Of a stretch of 64,000 nt of DNA, positions 25,400 through 37,400 are shown one piece after another. Origin of the DNA: Moringa oleifera (taxonomy: Eukaryota; Streptophyta; Magnoliopsida; Brassicales; Moringaceae); contig JAJFZO010000809.1 of NCBI GenBank assembly GCA_021397835.1, positions 1 to 64,000 of the forward strand, in the 5' to 3' direction. Both the position numbers and the translations under genes were made by a program. Within the stretch, counting starts at the first letter, position 1. Each line of letters opens with the position of its first letter. Under the pieces are notes generated by a model that had not been told where the DNA came from, made no database searches, and saw nothing but the letters and a program-made list of their open reading frames with translations.

Positions 25400-26340
25400 C
25401 TTCTCCCTGTGTTTCGGAGAAGATTGTTTTTGGCTGAGCAAATGTATTGCATGAAATACTGTATGGTGGGTGGTAGCTTAATGATGAGTTTGGTACTCCA
25501 TTATTGAGCTAGTGGGGAAAAGAAGACAAAGAAATGGGTCATTGAGGAGGCTGTTCTTTAAGGAACATGATGAGATCCCACTTACACCCGGTTGGAAAGC
25601 TCCAGAGAAGGAAAATGATTGAGTATGCCCTTTGCAGTAGTCCACAAGTGGCCTCTATATCGTGTGATTAAGATAAGATTTGACATATCAGGGTAATATC
25701 TGAATTTATAAGTATTTATGAAGGAAGCCCTTTTGAATGATTTTATTTCATGGAATTCGATTATTTATGCCATGAAGTGTTTACACCCTGGGATTAATCC
25801 TCCTTCTGCATTTTGTTCATCATATCCAAATTAGAAGCAAGTTCAACAAAGAATTGACAATGAACTAATAAAATACACACTTGAGGGATGCCATTGCAGA
25901 AGAACATGAAAAAGAAGGTTATTTTCATCTATCAGCTTGCACACCTTTTCACATCATCAGTTCTTCCCAAGCCATAGAAAATGATACAAGAATATAAAGC
26001 TATTTAACCGTGCAAGTTTTTCAATGTTAACTTTTGTACAAATGGAGGCCACTCCTTAATCAGCGAACTCTCTATACGTGGCCAGAGTTCTCTCCACATT
26101 ACCGAAGCCTCTGGCACTCTTACAACTCTTGTCAGATAAAGTGGAAAATGATCTTACTAACCCAGTGCATAAACTACCAAAGCTTATACTTTCTGAGAAT
26201 ATAGTTTCCCAACATTAATGCATTAAGAGATTTGTAACAATCAAAGAAAACTATTGAAGAACATTGCACCAAGAAAATTCAGACAACGATTAAATTTCAT
26301 TTAACTTTTTATTAAAGTGGAATAAAGACCATTGAAAATA
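25400..26340. other. 5' flank of the UGT gene and intergenic DNA
   Basis: The UGT promoter should lie here, on the minus strand. TATA-like stretches occur at about 25650 and 25695-25715, but none can be chosen with confidence. No other gene was seen. Confidence 0.4.
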
Positions 26341-26374
26341 CGAAGAAAAAAAGCTCTAAAGGATCTGCAGCCAC

Positions 26375-26990
26375 TTTAGTATTTCTGCTTTAGCTGCTGC
26401 ACCAACTTTGGTCTTCTCGAGTTCTTCCATATGACTTTTCTTGGCCAACTATAGCCGCAGTGTGTTCTCTGATTTAGCCTTCTTTGATTCAACCTTCTGA
26501 AGGGATACTTCATGCTCCAACTTCTCTTTATCAGTCCTCAACAAAGAGATAGCCTACTGCATCTCTTGACCTTTTTCTTGAGCAGCTTGCTGAGCCTTTT
26601 CTGCTTTCTTCCTTAGGTGGTTTGCGTCGCTGCACTGAGAGTATTCCTGAAGGATTACTAAGGTTTCACGGAGGATCTGCAGCCACACCAACATCAAAGA
26701 GTTAATTCTAAAAAGAAGGAAAAACCTAATAAGGAACTAAAAAGGCATGAAAGAGGCTACCTTAGTGAACTCAGCCAATAGGTTCTTCACCCTTTGATCC
26801 TTTTCAGAAGATATAAAGGTCTAAATATTGTCTGTGACCCCCCTGTTGCTTTGACGGAGAAGTTGGTGGTCCTGCTAGAGCCTCCAGTAGAGGTTACTGG
26901 AGCGGTCTTCTCGGCTCTGGCAACAATGGCCATGAAGCATTTTCCAGTTCTAGCTTGCGAATCTGTGGGAAACAGAAACACAACAAAGGG
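26375..26990 (-). pseudogene. Broken coiled-coil protein gene of at least three exons
   Basis: The minus strand shows coding-like text with plausible splice sites: STGGSSRTTNFSVKATGG (about 26830-26900), SEKDQRVKNLLAEFTK ending at a GTAGCC donor (about 26763-26815), then an exon starting after GCAG near 26680. That exon reads ILRETLVILQEYSQC and continues as a Lys/Glu/Gln-rich coiled coil to about 26375. Two in-frame TAG codons sit where the coiled-coil pattern would suit CAG (Gln). The fragment has no start and no known catalytic motif. Similar coiled-coil tails occur in plant transposon-associated proteins, but the family is not identified. Confidence 0.5.
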
Positions 26991-27124
26991 TTAGCAAAAC
27001 ATAGTTCAAAGTAAACCCTTGATTTAACTAAGAAATGGTACAGATCTGAAAAATTAAAAGGCTCAATTGGCAGGAGAGCTTTTGAATATGCTTCAGGTAG
27101 TAGTTGGTCTAGAGATGTTGGCTG

Positions 27125-27725
27125 TGTTGAAAAAAAAAAAAGAATTTAATTTTTTTTTAAAAGTTACCATAGAGATATCTTCTTTTTTTTAAGAATCTCA
27201 CTTACATAAGGTATGAAATTTTAAGTAAGGTTGGAACTCAATGAGTATCTCACTTTTATGAAAAAAGAAAGAGTTAGACTCATGAAGATTCATCATATGC
27301 GTGACTGACAGACAAATCGGCCGATCGATGCCTAATCCGAGTTTAGGTTTTGGACAATAATATATATACTTTTTGAAAAAAATAAATAAGCCATATTGGC
27401 ATCAGCTCACCACATCAGCTGCTAGTCCACCAGCCTCCCGTAATAAGTCATGTTGATGTAACCATCTAACCTGATCATACAGTAACATAGTAACATGGCC
27501 GCACAAAAGGAGTCTCTATCATGTGGTACAGTTAGAGCTTCCCTTCCCAAGAAATCTTACCCAAATGTATTATAAATATCCCTTTATTCCCTCTTTAAAC
27601 ATACCAAAAGCATTTAACTTTCTCATTTCCTTCTATCATCTGCCAAGTTCCCGAAGTTTAGATTTCGTTTTTTAAATACTAAAAAAATTTTTATTTTATT
27701 TTTAATTATTATTTTAATTGTAACA
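27125..27725 (+). repeat. Copia 5' LTR
   Basis: It begins TGTTGAAAA, like the 3' copy at 51457, and shares with it ATAAGGTATG-AATTTTAA, then CTCACTTTT and GAG-GAGTTAGAC, followed by CCGAGTTTAGG-like text. It ends ...GTAACA. CTATCAGAGG follows directly, a decayed form of the initiator-Met tRNA primer-binding site (TGGTATCAGAG). A TATA-like TATTATAAATATCCC lies at about 27569-27583. Confidence 0.7.
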
Positions 27726-27869
27726 CTATCAGAGGTGTGGTATTTTCGGTTCTTCACGGTGCACAAGAGATTCGAAATAAAAGCTTTTAGACTATTTTAT
27801 CTTAGGGATGATCAAGTTATAAACTACTATAACAATGAAAAAGCTTATTGCAAAATATGGAGATAAAAA

Positions 27870-28620
27870 ATTTTGTTTTTCTTAACAATGAAAAAGGTAG
27901 CTTCTGTAATTCGTACAGATAAACCTGTTTTATATGATGAATCTATAGATGCTGACAAAAAAATTTTTGAATTACGGCTAGAAAGTAATTTTTTATGCAA
28001 AAAATTTATCCTTAATGGATGTGTGATGATCTCTATTATTACTATAATTTTGATAAGTCTGCTCAGGTGATATGAGAAGCACTCTAGAAAAAGTATGATA
28101 CTAAGGAGGTTGGAGCTATGAAACTTGCAGTAAGTAGATACATGAGGTTCTTGATAAGTCTATGAAGATTCAGTCACATGAATTGTAGAAAATAATGCAT
28201 GAGAGATCATCTTAGAGAGTATGCCTTTACCTAAGTAATTTTAAGTAGCAGTTATAATAGATAAGTTATCCCTTAGTTGGAAAGATTTTAAGAATATCTT
28301 TATGCATAAGAGTAAAGAGTTTTGCCTAAAAAGGTTAATCATTCACCTTCATATTAAGGATGCCTAAAAAGAAGATTAGAGAGAAAAAATGCTCGTTATC
28401 TCTAATAACATGGCCTACAAAAGATCCTCTATGATTTTGAAACCAAAAGAGAAGAACATGAAAAATCAAAATCGAAACACCAATTAGAACCACAAGAATC
28501 ATAATAAAACCCCCTAAGGAACAAACCCAAGTCACCCCAAGGAAATAACACCTTCATATGTTATAGTTGTAATAAGCTTGATGATATGGCCAACAACTGC
28601 TAAAATAGGCCTCGTCTTAC
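27870..28620 (+). pseudogene. Copia gag fossil with decayed zinc knuckle
   Basis: Frames after 27870 read like copia gag: ESNFLCKKFILNG, then text around TKEVGAMKLAVSRYM at about 28100, and a CCHC-type box (CYSCNK...NNC) at about 28560. Many stops are present. It lies between the 5' LTR and the protease fossil. Confidence 0.65.
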
Positions 28621-28689
28621 TCCATAGGTGAACTTAACTGAAGATAATTAATTGCCATGATCTCCAAGGTCAATCTTAATTAAGGATCT

Positions 28690-28920
28690 GAGGATTGGTG
28701 AGCAGATACTAGCGTTTCTTGCCACATCTATTATGGCAGAGATCTTTTCAAGTCTTATTTTGTAGTTGAGGATAAGAAAGTGTTGCTAGGAGATTTCCAT
28801 TCCATTATTTTTATTGGTAGCAAGTAGAGTTAAGGTTTACCTCTAGAAAGACTGTCGTACTGAAAGATGTTCTACATGCTCAAGAGATGAGAAAAAACTT
28901 AGTCTTAGTTTACTTCTCAA
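28690..28920 (+). pseudogene. Copia aspartic protease fossil
   Basis: The text DTSVSCHIYYGRDLF at about 28705-28750 matches the copia protease start, with the active D-T-G triplet changed to D-T-S. KVLLGDFHS and later LKDVLHA-like text follow. It is broken by stops. Confidence 0.6.
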
Positions 28921-29059
28921 TAAGGCTGGTTTACTCAGACCATAGGGGCTGACCTGTATACAATAACAAAGAATAATGATTTGTTGGGAAGGATTATGTT
29001 GCTAATGGTATGTTTAAATTAAACATTGATATGAATAAAGTTTCATCTTCTACTTATAT

Positions 29060-29760
29060 GTTATGTACATTAATACTTGGCATGTTAGGCTCTGTCATGT
29101 GAATAAGCGATCAATTCAGAACATGAGTAGCTTAGGACTAATTCCTAGACTATCTTTAGATGACTTTGAGAAATGTGAATATTATAACCAAGTTAAGATT
29201 ACAAAAACCCCACATAAGTCAGTGCATAGAAAAACTGAATCCCTTAAATTAATTCACTTTAACATCTATGAATTTGATAGTATTTAAATAAGAAATGAAA
29301 AAATATATTTTATAACATTCACATGTGATTGTTCTAATTACGCTTATGTGTATCTCATGAAAAATAAAAATGAAACATTTAACATATGTAAGTTATTTCT
29401 AATTACGCTTATGTGTATCTCATGCAAAATAAAAATGAAACATTTAACATATGTAAGTTATACTTAACTGAAGTAGAAACTCAGTATAATAGGAAGGTAA
29501 AGAGATTACGAAGTAATGGAGGTATTAAGTATGATTTTGGTCCCTTCATTGAATTCTATCGAACAAATGGAACAATTCATGAAATAATTACACCTTATTC
29601 TCTTAAAATAAACGGCGCAAAAAAGAAGAACAGGACTCTGGTTGAATTAGTAGTTGCCATTTTATTAAACTCAGGTGCAACTTCTTATTGATGGGAAATA
29701 TTTTTACTAACTGTATATTGTGTACTTAATAGAGGCCCCAAGAGTAGAAATAAGGTATTG
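29060..29760 (+). pseudogene. Copia GAG-pre-integrase and integrase fossil
   Basis: WHVRLCHVNKRSIQNMSSLGLI (29075-29140) is the GAG-pre-integrase segment with the His of the zinc-binding region, and CEYYNQVKITKTPH is a damaged CxxC segment. Integrase core text (KVKRLRSNGGIKYDFGPF, YRTNGTIHEIITPYS) lies at 29490-29605, where the usual catalytic Asp of the RSDxG segment reads Asn. A 65-bp tandem duplication at 29332-29461 shifts the frame. It is non-functional. Confidence 0.75.
29332..29461 (+). repeat. 65-bp tandem duplication in copia integrase
   Basis: Two head-to-tail 65-bp copies (29332-29396, 29397-29461) start TTCTAATTACGCTTATGTGT and differ at one visible base (GAAAAAT versus GCAAAAT). 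Because 65 is not a multiple of 3, the duplication breaks the frame. Confidence 0.9.
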
Positions 29761-30149
29761 CCCTATAAGACCTTAAAGAACAAATAACCTAACCTATTTT
29801 ATTTAAAAACTTAGGGTTGCTTAGCTGATTCTTATTTTTGATCTAAAAAGGAATAAACTTGCTAGCAGAGCATATGAATGTTTAGTTATATGATATGCTA
29901 TAAATAGTAAAACTTATAGGTTTTTGATTTGAAAGAACATTTAATCATTGAATCTAATGATGTAAACTTTTATGAATATAGATTTCTTTTAAATCAAGGA
30001 ATAGTGGGGGCTCAAATTCTTGTAGTTAGCTAAATATTAAAAGTAATGCACCAATTGAGAAAGACAATGAGCTTAGGCAGAGTAAACAAACCTCTAAGGA
30101 TTATGAAGTCAATTTTTATGCATACACCTTAGAAGAAGACCCTCAAGCT

Positions 30150-30548
30150 CTTTAAGAAGCTTTGTCTTTTTTATATGCCTACTGGTGGGAAGAAGCAATA
30201 AATAATGAAATAGACTCTCTCAAAAACAATAGAACTTGGCATTTAATAGACCTACCTCTAAGATGCAAAGTCATAGGATGTAAATGGACATTGAAGAAGA
30301 AATTGAAACCTGATGGCACATTTGAAAAGTATAAGGCTTGCATGTAACTAATAGTGTAGGCAAAGGGAGAATGTAGATTTTTTTGATACTTTTTCTTTGT
30401 TTTCTAGAATAACATCTATACGAGTGCTAATAGCATTAGTAGCTATACATGGACTTAGTTTTACATTAAATGGATGTAAAAATCTCTTTTTTTAAATGAA
30501 AAATTGGAAGAAAAGATCTACATGGAAGAACTTAAAGGTTTTGGGTAT
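30150..30548 (+). pseudogene. Copia reverse transcriptase, part 1 (up to the CACTA insertion)
   Basis: WEEAINNEIDSLKNNRTWHL and CKWTLKKKLKPDGTFEKYKA (30180-30344) are the RT N-terminal part. In further frames FFDTF, SRITSIRVLIAL and LEEKIYMEELKGFGY run up to 30548, where the CACTA terminus begins. The second half resumes at 50225. Confidence 0.88.
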
Positions 30549-30566
30549 TACTACAATAAAATCGAT
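30549..30566 (+). repeat. CACTA left terminal inverted repeat
   Basis: TACTACAATAAAATCGAT compared with the inverted right end CACAACAACAAAACATGC keeps the A-C-x-A-C-A-A-x-A-A-A-A core. The first base is T, not the usual C. TAT precedes it. Confidence 0.75.
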
Positions 30567-30589
30567 TTTTGATGATACTTAAAGATAGT

Positions 30590-31590
30590 TTTTTTGTAAA
30601 AAATGTCATTAAAAATGGATTAATTATGAATTAAAATGATTAAATGACAGTTCTATAACAAAATCGACATTAAAAGAATTATGTGAAATATTTAACATCA
30701 ATTTTTATAAAAACCGATGTTAAAACACACAGATTTCACGTCGAAGCTTAAAACCAATGTGAAATTGAAGTTTTTAATGTTGTTTCATAACTCAACCGAT
30801 GTTAAATTTGATGCAATTCATGTGCACATGAATTACATGTATTTCATGTCAGTTCATAAAAGAACCGACGTGATATTTTATACACCGTAAAACTCTAAGA
30901 CTTTAATAAGCCAATGTGATCACAGTTGAAAAAGGTACCCTTTTCATGTTTTGATTCATAGGGCTAAATCATTATCATGTTTTATACATAATTCAATGAT
31001 TTTAAGAAAAGAGAAAGAATAAGCAACTGTATCAAAATTTTGCTCTATAAAAATGGAGCAGCCATTAGAAGTTTGGTAATGAAATTCATGAACATTAGAA
31101 ACTTAAAGAACATTAATAAGAGAATGAATAGAAAAATACTCTTGAATTACTTACCATGCCAGTTCCATGCATTAGGTATTAGCTTCCAATTTATCATGAA
31201 TGACAAACCAAAAGCACCATTAACACCCACAAATGTAGTTCAAGAATTGAGCAATCTCATAAAAGCAGAGGAGTCCACCAAACATTGACGAGATTGTGTA
31301 TTTGCATTAATTTTAACGTCGATTCATAATAGAATCGACGTTAAAAGACAAGGATTTCACATTAGTTCTTAAAATCAACACGAAATTATTCTTTTTAACA
31401 TCGGTTCTGCTATGAACCAACGTTAAAATGAGGGAAATTCAAGTTGGTTTTAAGAACCGACGTGAAATTTATTCTTTGATGTCAGTTCACAAGAAAACCG
31501 ACATCAAATTAATATAATTTCATGTTGGTTTTACTGTGAACCCACATGATAACCGTTCTTTCTTGTCGGTTCAAAAATAAACTGATAATA
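30590..31590. repeat. Left subterminal hairpin array of the CACTA element
   Basis: About eleven 28-33 bp imperfect palindromes occur in two clusters (about 30640-30890 and 31305-31590). Two stem types tend to alternate: TTAACATCGGTT...AACCGATGTTAA (for example 30695, 30775, 31311, 31396) and TTTCACGTCGGTT...AACCGACGTGAAA (for example 30735, 30848, 31355, 31441, 31520). Subterminal repeats of CACTA elements bind the TNPA-type protein and are needed for transposition. An AT-rich spacer of about 400 bp separates the clusters. Confidence 0.8.
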
Positions 31591-31599
31591 AAGGTTTCA

Positions 31600-31608
31600 T
31601 ATATAAGG
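31600..31608 (+). promoter_or_regulatory. Candidate TATA box of the CACTA element
   Basis: TATATAAGG lies directly inside the left hairpin array, followed by a pyrimidine-rich stretch that could be a 5' leader. This is the usual promoter position of a CACTA transposase unit, but the transcript start is not known. Confidence 0.4.
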
Positions 31609-31899
31609 ATCTCGATACCCAAATCTAGGTATCAAAATCTAGGTTTTGCGAATTATTTTCTCTAGTAATTGTTTTCTCTTTATCCCGTCGCACCATTGTC
31701 CTCCCGTTGGTGTGCTTATTCATCATCATTGTCCTCCTGGCAGTGTGCTTCTTCATCGTCGGCTGGTTCTCTTATCTAGCCGACTTCCAATGAAGTAAGA
31801 TGGTCTTTGGTTTGTGCTGCTTGATTAATCCATTCATCTTTTCCTCCTCTGCTATTGTTGTTTACTCCCTCTTATGTAACCAAGATAAGGGGCTGCTTT

Positions 31900-32640
31900 C
31901 TTTCTTCGCGTGCATTGAAGAATATGACTGGTGATTCTTCACTTCTTTCTTTTCTTCATTCTCTATATAAGTTCCTTATTGCTTTAAACTGCAAACTCCG
32001 AACAATTACCTCTAACTAGTCTTGGTACTCTCTCTCGTTATCATCGAATATGTTCTGCTTTTTTTCATCTTCTCGCTCTTAATGAATCTTCTTTTTGGCT
32101 TGAAAAAAAATGCTAGTATTCATTTCTCTCTACCTCCTGTCTTGTGGAGGATCATGCGAGAGGCCTTATAGAGTAAGGGATTGGGAAGGACCATAGAGTT
32201 GGCAAGCTCTCTTCTTTGGAGAAACTTCATTTACCTCAGTCTTTTGCCTTTTCTGCTGTGTCTGGTGTTGTTTCCTCTACTCCTTTTTTTTTTTTGTGGC
32301 ATCGTAGATTAGGACATGTCTCCAGCCCAAGACTTAGATATTTTATTTCTACTGGAATGTTAGGGTTTGTACCTAACAATAATCTTTCTACTTATATAGG
32401 TTGCAAACTGGGAAAAGACTAGGCCCTTCCTTTATTAAGGACGCTCTTTCTACTTCTCTTTTTGATCCTGTGTCCAAAACCCATCCTACCTCTCTGTTAT
32501 CGAAAAGAGGATTATCTGTATATGTTATTTTTGACAGAACAATGAAAAAATTTACTAAAATCAAGGTTTTTCGTTCTGATTCTTGAGGTGAATATATATC
32601 CGTTGCCTTCCGAACTCTGCTTGTTTCAACTTACTTCACT
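31900..32640 (+). pseudogene. Copia pol fragment (protease to integrase) inside the CACTA left arm
   Basis: Text reading NMTGDSS..FLHSL (about 31925) fits the segment after the copia protease active site. WHRRLGHVSSPRLRYFIST (about 32300-32360) with GCKLGK is the GAG-pre-integrase zinc region. FDRTMKKFTKIKVFRSDS and GEYIS (about 32525-32600) come from the integrase core, with part of the core missing between. The wording differs from the copia element that surrounds the CACTA, so this is a separate piece, of another copia lineage, with no LTRs seen. Confidence 0.75.
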
Positions 32641-32929
32641 TACAAAGCATTTTCCCAATGATCTTGCCCCCAACTCTAGCTGAGAAGCACCCTCCTTCCA
32701 CTTTCCCTTTTCCGTGTGCCCAAAAGCCCTCATTGTATGATAAATATATGAATATTTCTCTCATTTTTTGAGATCTCAAATGTTTTAGTAGAGTGAGCAG
32801 AGTTGTGAGTGAAGAGAGATATGAGTGAGGAGAGATGTGAATGAAGAAAGATGTACATATATATTGTCTATGAAAAGTTTAATCTATGGAATATTTGATA
32901 TTGTAATCTTTGATTTGTATATGAGCATG

Positions 32930-34100
32930 TTAATTCTTGTGTGGGTAACTTAATATATGGATACTTTAATGTTTGATTTTTTTTTTTTGGGTTTTTAAAT
33001 GTTCAATGTGTATGGTGTATATGGATATGTTAAGATTCATATGGGTATGTGTTAAGAGTCATATGGGTATGTTAATTTTCAATGGGTATATGGATATATT
33101 GATATATAGATATATTAGTTTTTAATATGTACATAGTTATATGGGTGTGTTGATATTCAATCTATGTATGAGTTTCATAGGTTTTATTATGTATGAGTAT
33201 ATTAATTAAAAGCTAATTAAGTAATTGCATATTAATTGGGTACTTAGTTATAAATCAATAAATTATATGTTAATTAATTAGTATGTAACTAATTAATTTG
33301 ACTCTAATTTGATGTTAGTTTGATAATTAATTAATTAGAGATTTTTTTAATTAATTAGATGTGAATTAGATTAATTAAATGTTAATTAGATAAACAATTA
33401 ACAGATGATAAATAAATGTTATTTACATGATAATTAGAAATAAATTAATTAAGTAGATCCTAAATAATTAAGTAGATGTTGAAGAATTAATTAGATTTCA
33501 AATAATTAATTATATGTTGGTTAGATGTTTAAAAAAATTATAATTAAATGTTTCTTAGTTAATTAGATATTAATTATTGATTGGCTAGTAACTAACTAAA
33601 TTTATAATAAGGTTTTAGTTAGATAATTAACTAGTTAATTAGATGTTTCTTAGTTAATTAGAAGGGAGTTAGATGTCAATTAGTTACTAAGTGAATGTTA
33701 ATAAGATAAATATTTAATTAAGTGAATATTAAGTAATTAAGTAGATGTTAAATAATTAATTATTTTTTTCAAACTAGATTGATTAATTAATTAGTAACTA
33801 ATTATTTTTCATTTATAATTAAATGTTAGTGAGATCATTAATTAAATGAATATTTTCAATTAATTAGCTATAAAATAAATAAACAAATAAATAATTTATT
33901 AAATGTTATAGAACAATAAAAATATTTTCATGTCTTTATTTTTTGATTTGGTAAATGTTTTTATATTAAAAATTAAAAAATAATTAATTATTACTTATAA
34001 TAATGATTATTAATTAAATTTTAGTGCATTAATTTTGAGATACCACTTGAGAATTATTAATAAATATTATTATTGTTCACGTGTTTCGAATGTGCACCGA
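32930..34100. repeat. AT-rich degenerate tandem repeats in the CACTA 5' region
   Basis: From 32930 to about 33200 words such as CATATGGGTATGTTAA recur about every 25-35 bp. From about 33205 to 33900 the sequence is built of TTAATTAG / ATGTTAATTAGAT-like words. No reading frame is present. Confidence 0.5.
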
Positions 34101-34478
34101 TATCAATAGTTTAGTAATAATTTTTGAAAATTAAACAATTTGAAAATGCTATATTTATGTGCGGCAAGTGCATCATTATTTATTTTATTTTATAAAAACT
34201 TCACATAGTATTTTCTTTATTGTTCTTTGAGTACATACTAATGGATATTAGTAAATATTTTGATAGAAAACAATCACTCATATCTATATAAGTGTTGTAC
34301 TTGAAAAACTATAAAGATATGCTGTCAAAATTTTTGTAAAATAAAATAAACAATGATGTACATATACTTCACATAAGTGTACATTTCTGAATTGTATAGG
34401 ACCACTTACCTTTAGAGTTTGGATGACATGCATATTTACATATATACATTCTTGTGGGATACACTTGTTAACATAACG

Positions 34479-37400
34479 ATGGACAAAACATGGATGTTTG
34501 CTGATAGAAGGTCAGAAGAATATGATAAAAAGGTAGAGAAATTCTTGGATTTTGCAATTCATAATGTAAAGAATTGTGAGTTCATATGCTATCCATGCAC
34601 TAAGTGCTGTAATATGAAGCGTGGTACTCCATGTAAGATTTGAGATCAATTGTTTGTCAATGGAGTGGATCATAGTTATTAGAATTGGATATAGCATGGA
34701 GAAGAAACCTTATCTAGGTCTTTTACAAGTAAGAATGCTAGAGTTGAGTAAAAAGTTGTATATGAAGCTGAAGTTGATAATACAATAGAGATGATGCATG
34801 AGGCTTTTGTTAAGTATGATAGTAACTCACATCATTTTGAAAGATTACTTGGAGATGTTGAGAAACCTCTATGCCCTAGAGCAGTGAAATTCACCAAATT
34901 GTTTGCTTTAGTGAAACTTTACAATTTAAAAGTGAAGTATAATTGGTTTGATTAAAGCTTCAATGAACTACTACAATTATATCTGATATATTGCATGAGA
35001 ATAATGAAATACCCCTTTTCATGTATGAGGCAAAAAAAACCTTAAATGCATTGGGTATGGATTATGAAAAGATATATGCATGGCCAAATGATTGCATTTT
35101 ATATTGAAAAGAGTATCAAGATGAGACTTAATGTTCAATGTATGGTGTTTCTAGATGAAAAGTGAAAAAAAAAAATAGTTAAGAAATTAAGGGGTGCCAA
35201 TAAAGATAATATGGTATTTTTCATCGATCTTAAGATTTAAGAGAATGTTCATATGCTCTAAAACATCAAAACAACTGAAATGGCATTAAAGCCAAGAGAA
35301 ATAAATGGTCAATTGAAGCATTCATTCAATGCACCATCTTGGAAGTTAATAGATTTCATGTGACTAGAATTTGCATATAAACCTCGAAACTTGAGGCTCG
35401 CCATTTTAGCGGTTGAAATCAGTCCACATAGTTCCTTAAGTAGCCATTACAGTTGTTGGCCTGTAGTCATAGTGACATATAATTTACCACTTTGGCTCAC
35501 AATGAAGAGAAAGTTTATGATGCTTATACTATTGATATCGGGGTCTAAGCAACTAGGAATGATAAAAATATCTATTTGGCATCGCTAATTGAAGAATTGA
35601 AAATGTTATGAGAGACTAGTGTTCAAGTTTATGATGTTCACAGTAAGGAGTCATTCAACTTAAAAGCAGTGTTATTATAGACAATTAATAATTTTCGTAC
35701 ATATGGTAATTTATCCGGTTCTATAGTGAAGGTGTATTATGCATGTCCTATATATGGTGAAAGTACACATGCATGTCATTTGCCACATAATAAGAAGATG
35801 TCATTTATAGGCCATATAAGATTTTTACCTCGAAGTCATCCATACAGAAGACAACAGAAGGTGTTCAATGGAGAGCAAGAATTCAGAATTGGCCCACCTC
35901 CATTAACTAGGGATTAAGTGTTAGCGAGAGTTCACAAAATACGAAGCACATGGGACAAGTCAAAAAAATGAAATAAGTAAAATAAAGAGGATATTGTCTT
36001 ATTGTGTTGGAAAAAGCAAATCGATATTTTTTGAATTGTCATACTAAAAATTATTACTTGTCAAACACATGCTCGATGTGATGCACATGGAAAAAAATGT
36101 ATGTGATAGCCTCATTGGGACACTGCTTGATATTACTAGCAAATCTAAAGATGGTCTTGGTGTTAAAAAGGATCTTAAAGAGATGGACTTATGATTTGAA
36201 TTGATACCATATGTCAAAACAATCGTATATTTCTACCCTCAGCTTGCTTCACCTTATTAAAAATCAAGAAGAGATAATTTTGTAAAGTATTAAGTGAGAT
36301 AAAGGTACAGATGGATACTCTTTAAACATTCAAAACCTTATATCCTTAAAAGATCTAAAATTATATGGGTTAAAGTCTCATGATTATCATACCTTAATGC
36401 AACAATTGTTTCCCATCGCTTTACTAAGATTTTGTATATTTTTCAACCTTTTATGCCAAAAATTTATTAATGAGGCAAAGTTAGATGGTATGCAAAATAA
36501 ACTAATGATAACATTATGTCTGTTGGAGAAGTATTTTCCTCCAAGTTTTGTTTTTTGATATTATAGTTCATCTAACTGTTTGTCTAATTAGAGAAGTACC
36601 TGTGCACTTGCAATGGATGTCTCAACTTGAAAGATACATTAAAGGGTTAAAGGGTAATGCACGAAATCGTAATAAGCTAGAGAGGTGTATAGCTGAAGCA
36701 TACATAGTAGAAGAGGCGTTAGAATTTTGTGCTGACCATTTATCCAACTTAGATCCCATTAGAATTTCAAGAAGCAAGAATGTTTATGATCACTCAACTC
36801 AAAATAGTAAACCATTATTGGGTGCTTGCATTAAGAAAGTTGCCCATTATCTTTACAGCAAGCTCATTTATATGTTCTGTTGAACACCAATGAAGTTCAA
36901 CCGTATATAAGGTAATTTTATTCACATTTATTATTATTAATTATCATAATTTTATTTAGTTTCATTTAACTTTGTTTAAAAATTCAGTGAGCATATGAAC
37001 TAACTTAGAATGGCTAATCCAATTAAGTCAAGAAGGTTTAAGTGGATGCATGATGAACACAGTTGCACCTTCACTAATTGGCTATGCAATATGGTAAGAT
37101 AGAATAATTTTTGAACATAACCATTTACCTTTTTTAAATGTCCATTTATGTATTACTTAGCTTTAGAAATTGTGAAGCACAGGTGGAATATCAACTTTTA
37201 TTGTCCAATTGTGAATTTTCACTTATTTTACGATGGATTACTCATGGTTCTCAATTTACTGTAATCAAATATCATGGGTACATCATAAATGGTTGTCGAT
37301 TTTATAAAAAAGCTCGAGATAATTTAAGAGTTCATCAAAACATTGGAGTGACTTTGATTGCAAATACCATTCAAATCTCAAATGCAAAAGAAAAAAGTCT

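Noticed and set aside
30590..31590. Regular palindromic repeats resembling a CRISPR array
   Set aside because: The host is a plant nucleus, spacing is irregular, the stems are of two kinds, and the block sits at a CACTA terminus, where hairpin repeats are expected.
30549..31620. Left hairpin block as a complete small non-autonomous CACTA
   Set aside because: No right terminus (TTGTAGTG-like) or TAT duplication is found near 31600, whereas both occur at 50204-50224.
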